This document shows, in pieces, positions 1 through 8,533 of a stretch of 41,862 nt of DNA (position 1 is the first letter of the stretch; each line of letters begins with the position of its first letter). This DNA is from DATIJJ01 sp035478795 (GTDB lineage: Bacteria; Pseudomonadota; Gammaproteobacteria; DSM-16500), in NCBI GenBank assembly GCA_035478795.1, contig DATIJJ010000009.1, forward strand, positions 1 to 41,862, written 5' to 3'. The notes beneath the pieces are model-generated. The model was not told the origin of the DNA. It was given only the letters and a program-made list of their open reading frames with translations, and made no database searches. The position numbers were made by a program, and so were the translations under genes.

Positions 1-165
1 GCATAAATCAGACCTCAATCGGAGCGTCATCCTGAGCGCGTTTTTTAGCGAAGGATCATCTGCTATTTATAAAGACTTTTTTGCAAGAGCTTGTGGGTAG
101 CAACAGATCCTTCGGCGAAAAGATGCCTCAGGATGACGCTCTGATTGAGGTCTGATTTATGCAAC
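1..165. repeat. Palindromic intergenic element (type A, long inverted repeat)
   Basis: Bases 1-36 and 127-162 are inverted copies of each other with one mismatch. The outer arm begins GCATAAATCAGACCTCAATC and the right arm extends to ATGCAAC at 165. An inner, less perfect match includes CGAAGGATC on both sides. The element probably starts just left of the window. It has no coding potential and would fold into a long hairpin as RNA or single-stranded DNA. The outer arm resembles the left arm of the element at 21598. Confidence 0.8.
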
Positions 166-169
166 AACG

Positions 170-206
170 CCCCGTTTTGCGGGGGAAGGAAAGGAAGGGG
201 GGAACG
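170..206. repeat. Half copy of the 33.9-34.1 kb inverted-repeat element
   Basis: These 37 bases (CCCCGTTTTGCGGGGGAAGG onward, ending GGGGGGAACG) match the right arm of the inverted repeat at 34051-34087 with a single T-to-C difference. The other arm is absent here, so this is a solo half element directly abutting the type A palindrome. Confidence 0.75.
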
Positions 207-249
207 CCAAATAGCAAACGATCCCGAAATTTACGCAACACAAAACTAT

Positions 250-1917
250 TTAATTTACAAACAACCTCACCAGCTGAATACTGGCATACGGATATTTTCC
301 ACCAAATTTCTCATAAACCGGCGTTAATCTTCCATCAACGGATTTTTTCACTTCCGAAAAAATAAGATCAAAGTCACCTTCCGGAATGGATTTTTTCAAA
401 TTTTCCAACAAACTGCCATCCAGTTCTTTCAGGTTTTTTAATTTTTCAATATGGCTCAGGATGGTCACGGGAGACAAATTACGATGATTGGCAATCAACT
501 CAACCGACATATTTTCTTTCAACATCTCCAATGTCACAAGATGTGTCTGAATCTTTTTCTTTCCTTTCTCACGTTTTTTTCTGACTTTCCCGCTTTCAAA
601 ACGCTCCAGCAATATTTTTTGTTGAATGTCTATTTTTTCACTCTCCGAAAGCGTTTGTAAATATCGCACCAGGCTGGCTGAATTTTCCTTAAAATAATGA
701 TCGTGCTTCAAAACACCTGGATGCACCTTTAATGCCATTTCATTCAGATTCATCAACTTCAATCCACTCAAACTGCGCACGCGCGATAAAGCCACATAAC
801 CCATACCCGGCTCAAAAGCATCACCCAGATCCATTTCCGCGGCATCGAGCGTCATGCCCTGACTTTTATGAATGGTAATCGCCCAGGCAAGTCGCAGTGG
901 CACTTGTATCAAAGTCGCTCGCACCACATCCCCGCTTTCATATTTCCATTCTTCCGGATAGGCAATCACAATATCATTGTCATACGTTTTAACAACAGGC
1001 CAACCGTCTTTTTTTTCGAAATTAACCACCACACCGCGCGTTCCATTCACATATCGGGCTGATGTATCATTTTTGATGAACATCACCTCGGCGCCGATTT
1101 TTAATTTTAATTTTTCAAGTGCCAGACAGCTTTTTTTCAAGCCGGAAACAATCATACTGAAACCGCTGGTTTTCATGGTGAATATTTTTTCCTGTCCGTG
1201 AATTTTCGCGAGTTCCTGATCATTAATAAAATCAACATTAATATTGCGTGAATAGAGTTTTGTGGCCCGTGTTTCACCTTCCGGTTCTTTTTTATAGCGG
1301 GTACGCAAGGGCACTTTGGTGTGTTCTCCCGCGGATCCTGCACGAATGTCATTTAAAACAGTCAACAGTGGATCATCACCCTGACGATGTTGTTCATGCA
1401 AATAACATACCTGAAAATCGCCACGTTTCCAGACGTCTGACTCAAAGGCAAAGTGTTTTTCATTCGTGATGGACTCTCTTGAAATGGGCGGCAATTGAAA
1501 AAAATCACCGCATAAAACCACCTGAATACCACCGAAGGGTTTGTCAGACTGTAAAATAAAACGTGCAATGGTATCCACGCTATCCAGTTGATGTTTATGC
1601 AGCATGGAGATTTCATCAATGATCAGGACTTTGGTTTTTTTGTAATTTTGCCGGACGCGGCCTGCCGTCAATAATTTTTCAAGATCTTTTTGGGTAAGAT
1701 CGTCCTTCACGCCTATACCCGACCAGGAATGGATGGTCGTGCCTTGCAAATGCGTCGCCGCAATGCCGGTTGAGGCAGTCACGGCGACATACACATTATT
1801 TTCTTTCAGATAAGTAATATATTTGTTTAGCAGGTATGTTTTTCCGGCGCCTGCTGCACCGGTTAAAAAAATGTTTTTTCCCATTTTTAATAAATCAAAT
1901 GCGTCGTCCTGTTGCAT
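250..1917 (-). CDS. PIF1-family ATP-dependent DNA helicase with C-terminal RecQ-like helix-turn-helix
   Basis: This is a 555-residue superfamily 1B (PIF1/RecD-type) helicase. Such enzymes unwind DNA 5' to 3' using ATP. Walker A is GAAGAGKT at about residues 20-27, followed by the PIF1-typical TASTGIAA. Walker B is LIIDEIS around 98-104. Motif III reads GDFFQLPP, and the later motifs IHKSQG and YVALSRVRS are intact. The last roughly 100 residues, after a Lys/Arg-rich linker, look like the helix-turn-helix domain found at the end of some RecQ and PIF1 proteins (LVTLEMLKENMSVELIANHR). The start has an AGGGAG ribosome-binding site about 11 bases upstream. The gene follows the 987-residue protein by 36 bases. 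The helicase call is firm; its substrate is unknown. Confidence 0.92.
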   Translation of the reverse strand: MQQDDAFDLLKMGKNIFLTGAAGAGKTYLLNKYITYLKENNVYVAVTASTGIAATHLQGTTIHSWSGIGVKDDLTQKDLEKLLTAGRVRQNYKKTKVLIIDEISMLHKHQLDSVDTIARFILQSDKPFGGIQVVLCGDFFQLPPISRESITNEKHFAFESDVWKRGDFQVCYLHEQHRQGDDPLLTVLNDIRAGSAGEHTKVPLRTRYKKEPEGETRATKLYSRNINVDFINDQELAKIHGQEKIFTMKTSGFSMIVSGLKKSCLALEKLKLKIGAEVMFIKNDTSARYVNGTRGVVVNFEKKDGWPVVKTYDNDIVIAYPEEWKYESGDVVRATLIQVPLRLAWAITIHKSQGMTLDAAEMDLGDAFEPGMGYVALSRVRSLSGLKLMNLNEMALKVHPGVLKHDHYFKENSASLVRYLQTLSESEKIDIQQKILLERFESGKVRKKREKGKKKIQTHLVTLEMLKENMSVELIANHRNLSPVTILSHIEKLKNLKELDGSLLENLKKSIPEGDFDLIFSEVKKSVDGRLTPVYEKFGGKYPYASIQLVRLFVN

Positions 1918-1950
1918 AAATTTTATAAGCTCCCTTTTTTTATTTACCTA

Positions 1951-4914
1951 TCATTTTGTTTTTGACCCTAATAATGACCGTCCCATAGATTTGAATGGTT
2001 TCTCTTCTTCATGAACACTGTTGATGCTATGCCTGACAACAGTTTCTACTAGTGCGTTATATTCTTCTTTTTCCTGCTTCGCAAAAAATCGACAGGACGC
2101 TTTTGATAGCCGATGAGAAACAACCCCATCTGCCAACCGATTGACACCATATCCCAACGTGATCGCGCCACCCACCGTTAAAGCAGCCACACTGGCTGTA
2201 ACGAGTTCCGCACCCAGCCAGATAGCCGCAGCGGACAACGGTGTTGATGCACCCATTGTAGAAGCCGCAAGCATGCCTGCTGTCGCGATCAATCCCGCCC
2301 CTACAATGAAACACAACGCGCCTTCCATGATTTTCCCCCAGGGCGCATCCACAACCTGTTTAACAATTCCAGGATACCGTTGATTATTAATCTCATTATC
2401 AGGATTCTGAAATCGAATAGCAGATCGATAAACAAATTCGGTTAATATGGAGAGTTTTGATGAGGGGATAATATGTCGAACTTTATCTATTCTATTCAAT
2501 AAAACAGATGCTGTTTCATCGCCCTGTATCATACCGGAAAAATGGGTTCTTGCAATATCATAATCTGAATTTTTTCTGGTAGTGATCTGGCTATTTAAAA
2601 TAACCTGAAATTTTTCAGCATTTTTAATAACACTCGCCAGAGCAATTTTTTGTCTATCATCCAGATGAAACCATATTCTTGATAGTTTTACATCATCCAG
2701 TGTACCAGCATTAAATATGCTTTCTATTTTTTCATCTGACAATGTTCGAACAAAATCCTCCAAATTTTTGCCAAACAACGTTCGCAAATAATCAGCCAGC
2801 TTGTTAGTATCACGCATAGCTTCTGCGATTATCGTAAAATTATTTTCATCATATTGAATCTGATTGTTCTCTATACTATTCAATTTGTTTGAATGAACAC
2901 ATGCTCTCAGAACATTTTTCCGGGTATCATCGAGCAAATGCCAGATGCGTGTCAGCTGAATATTATCTTTATCAAACGATGTAAACAGGAGTTTTAATTT
3001 TTCGTCAGACAAAAGCGTAATGAAGGCAGGCAGTTTTTCAGACGGCATGGCTTGCAAGTAATCTGCCAGTTGCTGCACATCATCCATCACCTCAATCACA
3101 TGAGGAAACGTTGTTACATCATATAATTGATTGACAAGACGTTGGCGACCGGCCTCGCCATAGCCTGGATTTACCGTGACAGGAGCCTGCATGGCAGCTT
3201 CAAATTTTCCTGTTGCCTCGGCAAGCAATGCTTCATGATTGACTTCAGAGAGCTCTATCGCAGGCGGAACAGCTTTCAACTTTTCATTTTTCCAAACAGG
3301 GAATGTGAGCTTGTGTCTCGACAAAAATGATCGCAAATTGGTGGCCTGAACTGCCTTATTGCGTTGTTCGGACTTCCAGAAAAAATCGATCACCTCTTCA
3401 AATGTCCCTTCCCGATTTAAGTGTGCACAATAAGCCTTGAGTGCATAAAGCTCATTTCTTTTTTCGCGCGGGAGCGTTGTCCTAAAATACAAGCCAAGGT
3501 CAATCAGCGTCATTGGACCGTATTTGCCATCCAGAAAATTTTGCAGAATTTGTCCGATGCTGATGGGCGTTTTACTTTCTTCCTGTATTTTTTTCTGTTT
3601 TCGAACCTGTGCAGCACACTTTTCGATGGCCTGATAATACTCTGCGACTGCAGGTGAATGGGACAGTAATCGCTGCTTCTCGGATTCAGTCAACTTTCGA
3701 GTACATCCACCAATCGCTACCTTAAATTCGATTTCTCCTGTTTCGAGCACCTGCCTCGCCGCCCGTTTCATGGTTTCACGAACAGGAATGGGATGTTCTC
3801 CATTATCCGTTAAAACAAGGTGATCAAGAGAAATTTTATCGAGATCGATGTGTTCTTCTTTTTTATCGCCAATAGCAGGATAATAATGTAATGATACTGT
3901 TGGCATTAATACTGAATTAATTTGTGGAATGTTATTTTTTTCCTCATTTTTTAATACAAGCGCATCCTGGCTTTTCTCTTTGTCTTTGTAGAAACCTTGC
4001 TCAAACAATCTCGTCATGACACGAGTGCGTTCCTCCGGGGTCAGTGAACTCTGGATAGGATGTTTATATGGTTGAGTGAATTGTTTGTTAAGTAAAGACA
4101 CAGGCACTGCATCATGTTTTTCAAGATTAAGATAGAGATAACCGTTTACTTCAAAACCGGTTTCATTAGACGATTTAATAAATACTTTATTTGATGAATT
4201 TTTATAAAGATGTATCTCTCTTATATTAGAACTAATCAATTCTTTTTCACTTAGAGGCATATCCATACGATAAAAATGAGGGATATTTTTGTTAGCAAGC
4301 AGCTTTTTAAATTTACCTGTTCCGTTCGTTTTTTCAGAAAAAATGTTATACAACCTCTGTCTTGTAGTTTCTTCCGAAATCTTATTTGCCACATTTTTAC
4401 AAAGTAGAGTGGATGGATGATCAGGCGCAGAGGAATAAATCAGATCAGTTCCAATATCCACTTGCGGAATAGATTTTTTTTCTGCAAGTTTGATTTTTGG
4501 TGTCTTTTCTTCTGAATGTTTATCTTCTAACTCTATTTCCGCAATTTTTGCTTCTTTTGCTTTTTCTTCTTCTATTCTTTCTTTTTTCGTCTTCCCATTG
4601 ATTCGCTTCCAACGATTCGCCAAAAATTCCTTAAATGGCTTCAGTGTTTCAATCGTAGCAATTTTATCGCCATGCGTGCGCATTAAAAATTGAAACTCAG
4701 CCAATGTCAGTTGCCATTCAGCACGATAGAGAGGGTCCAACGTTGATGATTTCACTTCGGGAAGTACAGATGAAAAAATTTCTTTAATCTGCATTCGAGG
4801 AGGAGTTTCTGCATCCAGACGCGCTTTTTCTTCATTGGTCTTTTGTCGTATAAAATGAGCAGCCACATCTTTAGGTATATCTGTGGATTCGTAACTATCA
4901 GCAGAGCTAGCCAT
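1951..4914 (-). CDS. Large unrecognised protein with tandem helical repeat and C-terminal membrane hairpin; effector-like
   Basis: I do not recognise a family for this protein. The ATG at 4914 is preceded by AGGAAATTAAA and gives 987 residues; a TTG six codons upstream is less likely. The N-terminal part is charged, with a Lys/Glu-rich coiled-coil-like stretch (KKERIEEEKAKEAKIAEIE). Two tandem modules of about 105 residues sit in the second half. Both contain LADYL, then LSDEK, then LSRIW or LTRIW, then HLDD or LLDD. Near the C-terminus a Gly/Ala-rich hydrophobic region (about residues 862-924) could form two or three membrane helices. It is followed by a soluble tail with EEE near the end. 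No signal peptide is visible. Large size, no enzymatic motif and an acidic cluster near the C-terminus resemble Dot/Icm type IV effectors of Legionella and Coxiella. That is inference only. Confidence 0.85.
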   Translation of the reverse strand: MASSADSYESTDIPKDVAAHFIRQKTNEEKARLDAETPPRMQIKEIFSSVLPEVKSSTLDPLYRAEWQLTLAEFQFLMRTHGDKIATIETLKPFKEFLANRWKRINGKTKKERIEEEKAKEAKIAEIELEDKHSEEKTPKIKLAEKKSIPQVDIGTDLIYSSAPDHPSTLLCKNVANKISEETTRQRLYNIFSEKTNGTGKFKKLLANKNIPHFYRMDMPLSEKELISSNIREIHLYKNSSNKVFIKSSNETGFEVNGYLYLNLEKHDAVPVSLLNKQFTQPYKHPIQSSLTPEERTRVMTRLFEQGFYKDKEKSQDALVLKNEEKNNIPQINSVLMPTVSLHYYPAIGDKKEEHIDLDKISLDHLVLTDNGEHPIPVRETMKRAARQVLETGEIEFKVAIGGCTRKLTESEKQRLLSHSPAVAEYYQAIEKCAAQVRKQKKIQEESKTPISIGQILQNFLDGKYGPMTLIDLGLYFRTTLPREKRNELYALKAYCAHLNREGTFEEVIDFFWKSEQRNKAVQATNLRSFLSRHKLTFPVWKNEKLKAVPPAIELSEVNHEALLAEATGKFEAAMQAPVTVNPGYGEAGRQRLVNQLYDVTTFPHVIEVMDDVQQLADYLQAMPSEKLPAFITLLSDEKLKLLFTSFDKDNIQLTRIWHLLDDTRKNVLRACVHSNKLNSIENNQIQYDENNFTIIAEAMRDTNKLADYLRTLFGKNLEDFVRTLSDEKIESIFNAGTLDDVKLSRIWFHLDDRQKIALASVIKNAEKFQVILNSQITTRKNSDYDIARTHFSGMIQGDETASVLLNRIDKVRHIIPSSKLSILTEFVYRSAIRFQNPDNEINNQRYPGIVKQVVDAPWGKIMEGALCFIVGAGLIATAGMLAASTMGASTPLSAAAIWLGAELVTASVAALTVGGAITLGYGVNRLADGVVSHRLSKASCRFFAKQEKEEYNALVETVVRHSINSVHEEEKPFKSMGRSLLGSKTK

Positions 4915-4964
4915 TTTAATTTCCTCGTTCAATTGTCATCTTATTGGATAATATTAGGTCAGAA

Positions 4965-4970
4965 ATTATA
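4965..4970 (-). promoter_or_regulatory. Candidate -10 box for the 987-residue protein gene
   Basis: On the minus strand the sequence reads TATAAT within TTGTATAATTTC, about 50 bases upstream of the chosen ATG. No good -35 hexamer is seen at 16-18 bases. The surrounding 126-base gap between this gene and msrBA is AT-rich and holds nothing else recognised. Confidence 0.4.
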
Positions 4971-5040
4971 CAATATTTGGGCTAAAAAAGATAGATGGAA
5001 ACCCAAAATAAGTGGATTTAAGAGGGTTTCTGGCAGGGTT

Positions 5041-5904
5041 CTATGGGATAAAACGCTTCGTATAATGATGACAATATGGGAGTTTTTCTGTTTTTGCGTA
5101 ATAATCCTGATGATAACCCTCAGCAGGCCAAAAAGTGGAAGCTGGCAGGATTCGGGTGGCTATGTCATACCCCGCCTGTTCAAGTTGCGATTTTAATGCT
5201 TCAGCGGACTTTTTTTGTGCTTCATCGTAATAAAAAATCACGCTCAAATATTGCTGGCCAATATCCGGCCCCTGGCCATTTTGTTGAGTCGGATCGTGAA
5301 TTTCAAAAAAATATTTCACCAGATTTTCATACGAAATTTTTTCAGGATCATAGACAACACGTATCGCCTCCGTATGGCCGCTTTTGCCTGAACAAACGTC
5401 TTCATAAGTTGGGTCATTCTGGTGACCGCCTGTGTAGCCCACTTCTGTTTTTAAAATACCGTCCCGTTTTTTAAAATAATATTCCACACCCCAAAAACAA
5501 CCGGCGGCGAAAATGGCTTCTTCTGTGTCTTGCACTGTTTGACTGGAAACAAAATCAAGACTCGCTGAATTCACACAATGTCGGGTATTTTTTGCAGTGA
5601 ATCCTTCGCCATTGAAAACATGGCCGAGATGCGCGTGGCAGCGTGCGCAGGTAATTTCTGTGCGTGTTCCATCCGAGTCTGGAATACGATCGACGCTGCC
5701 TGGAATATTTTCATCAAAACTCGGCCAGCCACAGCCGGAAGGGAATTTTGTTTGCGCGCGAAAGAGTGCGAGACCACATTGGCGGCATAAATACGTACCG
5801 GCTCCATCGTGTGTGTCGTATTCGCCAGAGAAAGGGTATTCGGTGGATTTGTCGCAAATAATTTTCAAGAGAAAAGGTGGGAGACTTTTTGTTTTAAAAA
5901 TCAT
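5041..5904 (-). CDS. msrBA: Bifunctional methionine sulfoxide reductase, MsrB-MsrA fusion
   Basis: This 287-residue fusion repairs both epimers of methionine sulfoxide. The N-terminal MsrB half (about 1-120) reduces the R form. It has two CxxC zinc pairs (C40/C43 and C86/C89) and the catalytic cysteine at C110 in RHCVNSAS. The C-terminal MsrA half (about 128-287) reduces the S form and has the GCFWG active site with C136. The order is B then A; the Neisseria PilB-type fusion has MsrA before MsrB and a thioredoxin domain in front. No signal peptide is visible, so a cytoplasmic repair enzyme is likely. AAGGAAA lies just upstream of the ATG. It sits downstream of lpxB but is separated from it by a large palindrome, so it is probably transcribed independently. 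Confidence 0.95.
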   Translation of the reverse strand: MIFKTKSLPPFLLKIICDKSTEYPFSGEYDTHDGAGTYLCRQCGLALFRAQTKFPSGCGWPSFDENIPGSVDRIPDSDGTRTEITCARCHAHLGHVFNGEGFTAKNTRHCVNSASLDFVSSQTVQDTEEAIFAAGCFWGVEYYFKKRDGILKTEVGYTGGHQNDPTYEDVCSGKSGHTEAIRVVYDPEKISYENLVKYFFEIHDPTQQNGQGPDIGQQYLSVIFYYDEAQKKSAEALKSQLEQAGYDIATRILPASTFWPAEGYHQDYYAKTEKLPYCHHYTKRFIP

Positions 5905-5959
5905 TTTGGGGTTTCCTTTAATGACATGAAAAAGTGAGTATAACGGCTCACCTGTCTCT

Positions 5960-6146
5960 ATCCGTGCGTCATCCCGCGACGCTCTTCAAGCGGGACCCAG
6001 CGCCTTTAAAAGCATTTTTAAAAAAATCAATGAAAAAAGGCGCTAGGTCCCGCTTGAAGAGCGTCGCGGGATGACGCACGGATGCAGGCCCAGTCAACGT
6101 AGTTAATGATACAAGGATGATGACGCACGGATGAAGGCCTGGTCAA
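5960..6146. repeat. Palindromic element (type B) with adjacent direct duplication, reaching the lpxB stop codon
   Basis: Bases 5960-6007 and 6036-6083 form a 48-base inverted repeat with one mismatch (ATCCGTGCGTCATCCCGCGA onward). To its right, the segment ending GATGACGCACGGATGCAGGCC then CAGTCAAC (about 6069-6097) is repeated imperfectly at about 6117-6146. The second copy contains the lpxB stop codon. The strong hairpin may also stop transcription downstream of lpxB, but no U-run is obvious. Confidence 0.8.
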
Positions 6147-7291
6147 CTTTTTAATAAATTCAACACCGCTTTTGCTGCCTGTTCATTCGCATTGCAACGT
6201 AATGTTTGATGTATTTCCAAAAACTTTTTTTCAAGTACCGCCACTTTTTCCGGATGATCCAGATAATCCAGCAACGCCGCACTCATGTTATCCGCTGTCG
6301 CCGCTTCCTGAATAAATTCCGGAACTAATCGCTCGTTCGCCAACAAATTGGGCATGCCAATGTATTTTAATTTAACCCACCGCTTTCCAAGCTGGAAAGT
6401 CAGATTCGCCATCCGATACGCAATCACCATCGGTCTTTTATATAACATCGTTTCCAATGTCGCCGTTCCGGAGGTGACTAAAACCACATCTGCCGCTTCC
6501 ATCACCTCATGCGAACGTCCCTGAAAAAAAGTCAGTGGCAAATCAGGATAGCGCGCTTTACAAATCGCTTCAAATTCCTGATGCCGTTTTTCATTGATCG
6601 ATGAGGTAATAAATTTCAATGATGGACGTTTTTTATAACAGTGTGCAGCCGTTTCTAAAAATCGCTCCGCCAGATAGTTTATTTCATTTTGACGACTGCC
6701 TGGCAATAATGCAATGTAGACGGCATCCGGATCCAGATTTAATTTTTTTCGAGCAAGCATTTTATCCGTGTGTAACGGAATCAAATCCGCCAGTGGATGT
6801 CCGACAAATTGCACCGGCACGTTATATTTTTTATAAAAATCCGCTTCAAACGGAAAAAGTGCCAGCACAAGATCCGTTGCTTTCGCTATTTTAAATATAC
6901 GCTTTTGCCGCCACGCCCAGACAGACGGACTCACATAATGAATGACAGGAATGCCCGCCCGACGCAATTTTAATTCCAGCCCCAGATTAAAATCCGGTGA
7001 ATCAATGCCAATAAAAACAGCAGGACGATGCTCGATAAAATAATGATAAAGCTCACGACGAATACGAAATAATTCCGGCAATCGACGCAAGGGTTCAATC
7101 AATCCCATCACAGACAGCCGTTCCATATCAAACAAACTGTGACAGCCCGCTGCAATCATTCCCGAGCCACCGATGCCGGTGAATTCAAACGCCTGATGTG
7201 CATTCAATGCATGGATAAGCCCGGCACCCAGCCTATCGCCGGACGCTTCACCCGCCAGTATACCCACTTGTTGTCCTTGCCCGGGTTGCAT
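6143..7291 (-). CDS. lpxB: Lipid-A-disaccharide synthase LpxB
   Basis: This 382-residue glycosyltransferase (GT19) condenses UDP-2,3-diacylglucosamine with lipid X to form the lipid A disaccharide at the inner membrane. The family signatures are visible: GEASGDRLGAGLI near the N-terminus, GIDSPDFNLGLE, YVSPSVWAWRQKR, FVGHPLAD, LLPGSRQNEI and the donor-site stretch VTSGTATLETML. The length matches the family. AAAAGGT lies five bases upstream of the ATG. It is the last gene of the bamA-skp-lpxD-fabZ-lpxA-lpxB run. The final codons AGT TGA lie inside a duplicated repeat segment, so the very C-terminus may have been shaped by that repeat. rnhB and dnaE, which often follow, are not here. Confidence 0.97.
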   Translation of the reverse strand: MQPGQGQQVGILAGEASGDRLGAGLIHALNAHQAFEFTGIGGSGMIAAGCHSLFDMERLSVMGLIEPLRRLPELFRIRRELYHYFIEHRPAVFIGIDSPDFNLGLELKLRRAGIPVIHYVSPSVWAWRQKRIFKIAKATDLVLALFPFEADFYKKYNVPVQFVGHPLADLIPLHTDKMLARKKLNLDPDAVYIALLPGSRQNEINYLAERFLETAAHCYKKRPSLKFITSSINEKRHQEFEAICKARYPDLPLTFFQGRSHEVMEAADVVLVTSGTATLETMLYKRPMVIAYRMANLTFQLGKRWVKLKYIGMPNLLANERLVPEFIQEAATADNMSAALLDYLDHPEKVAVLEKKFLEIHQTLRCNANEQAAKAVLNLLKS

Positions 7292-7314
7292 AAAAACCTT
7301 TTAAAACGCGCGTT

Positions 7315-8085
7315 TTAACGAACCAGACCGCGTTGGGAGACATTGATAAAATCAATAAACATTTGAACATCAGGACAGGTCGACAGCATCTCATGCAATT
7401 GTTCCAGCGCCTGTTTGATCGTTAAACCCTGACGATAAATCACTTTATAGGCACGACGAAAACAGAGCATGGTTTCTGCAGAAAAACCTCGACGCTGCAT
7501 GCCAACCACATTCAATCCAAACGGTTTTGCATAATAACCTGAGACTTTCACAAACGGCGGCACATCCTTGTCAATCATCGATCCCATCGATGCAAAACTG
7601 TGTGCACCGACCCGGCAAAATTGCGACGCACCGGAAAAACCACTCATCACCACAAAATCTTCTACGATCACATGACCCGCAAGCGACGCATTGTTAGCAA
7701 AAATCGTATGATTTCCAACAACACAATCATGCGCAAGATGCACATAAGCCATAAATAAATTGTCATTGCCAATTCGCGTGACGCCTTTATCCTGCGCTGT
7801 ACCTCGATTGAATGTACAAAATTCACGAATCACATTACGATCGCCAATTTCAAGCCAGGTTTTTTCACCCTGGAATTTTTTATCCTGCGGGTCTTCACCA
7901 ATGGAGGCGAATTGAAAAATTTTATTGTCCTTGCCAATGCGAGTGGATTCCTTGATGACAACATGCGGGCCAATGGATGTCCCATCACCCACTTCAACAT
8001 CCGGTCCAATCAACGTCCAGGGACCGATTTCAACATTGTTTCCAATCCGGGCAGTGGGATCAATAATCGCAGTAGAATGTATCAC
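7315..8085 (-). CDS. lpxA: UDP-N-acetylglucosamine acyltransferase LpxA
   Basis: LpxA performs the first step of lipid A synthesis, moving a hydroxyacyl chain from ACP to UDP-GlcNAc. The N-terminal half is a left-handed beta helix of hexapeptide repeats (IGNNVEIG, VGDGTSIG, RIGKDNKI). The active-site region AYVHLAHDCVVGNH contains the catalytic histidine, and a helical C-terminal domain follows. I chose the GTG at 8085, giving 256 residues starting VIHSTAIIDP, because AGAGG lies at the right distance and the family normally begins there. An upstream in-frame GTG at 8106 would overlap fabZ. The gap to fabZ is four bases. Confidence 0.95.
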   Translation of the reverse strand: MIHSTAIIDPTARIGNNVEIGPWTLIGPDVEVGDGTSIGPHVVIKESTRIGKDNKIFQFASIGEDPQDKKFQGEKTWLEIGDRNVIREFCTFNRGTAQDKGVTRIGNDNLFMAYVHLAHDCVVGNHTIFANNASLAGHVIVEDFVVMSGFSGASQFCRVGAHSFASMGSMIDKDVPPFVKVSGYYAKPFGLNVVGMQRRGFSAETMLCFRRAYKVIYRQGLTIKQALEQLHEMLSTCPDVQMFIDFINVSQRGLVR

Positions 8086-8089
8086 AGCA

Positions 8090-8533
8090 TTAACCTCTTC
8101 GCGCACTGATCAGTTCGGCGGCGCAGGCCAGCTCGCCATCCACATAAGCAGCACCTTCCAGTTTCCAGATGTCTTTTTTCGCGCGTAATAATTTCACTTC
8201 AAGGCGCAACTGATCACCTGGCTCCACCACACGACGGAATCGTGCATTGTCAATGCCGGCAAACAGATAAAGCGTGCCATCTTTGGGCGATGTATTGGTT
8301 GATTTATAGGCCAACACCCCCGCTGCCTGTGCCAATGCTTCCAGAATCAGGACGCCCGGCATGACAGGTATTCCCGGAAAATGACCCACAAAAAAAGGTT
8401 CATTCATTGTCACATTTTTCAGTGCAACAATGGATTCGCCCTCTTTAATTTCAAGAATGCGATCGATCAGAAGAAACGGGGATCGATGCGGTAAATAATT
8501 TAATATTTCATGAATATCCATGACGCCTTTCAT
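8090..8533 (-). CDS. fabZ: 3-hydroxyacyl-[ACP] dehydratase FabZ
   Basis: This 147-residue hot-dog-fold dehydratase acts in the fatty acid elongation cycle. It competes with LpxA and LpxD for hydroxyacyl-ACP, which fits its place in the lipid A operon. The motifs LPHRSPFLLIDR, VGHFPGIPVMPGVLILEALAQ (active-site His and Glu) and the FAGIDNARFRRVV strand are intact. The ATG overlaps the lpxD stop in an ATGA arrangement and has GAGAGAAA upstream. An ATG five codons in (MDIHE) is an alternative start. Confidence 0.96.
   Translation of the reverse strand: MKGVMDIHEILNYLPHRSPFLLIDRILEIKEGESIVALKNVTMNEPFFVGHFPGIPVMPGVLILEALAQAAGVLAYKSTNTSPKDGTLYLFAGIDNARFRRVVEPGDQLRLEVKLLRAKKDIWKLEGAAYVDGELACAAELISARRG

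Noticed and set aside
5941..6146. Remnant of rnhB or dnaE after lpxB
   Set aside because: The region is entirely palindromic repeat, and no residue pattern of either protein is present in any frame.
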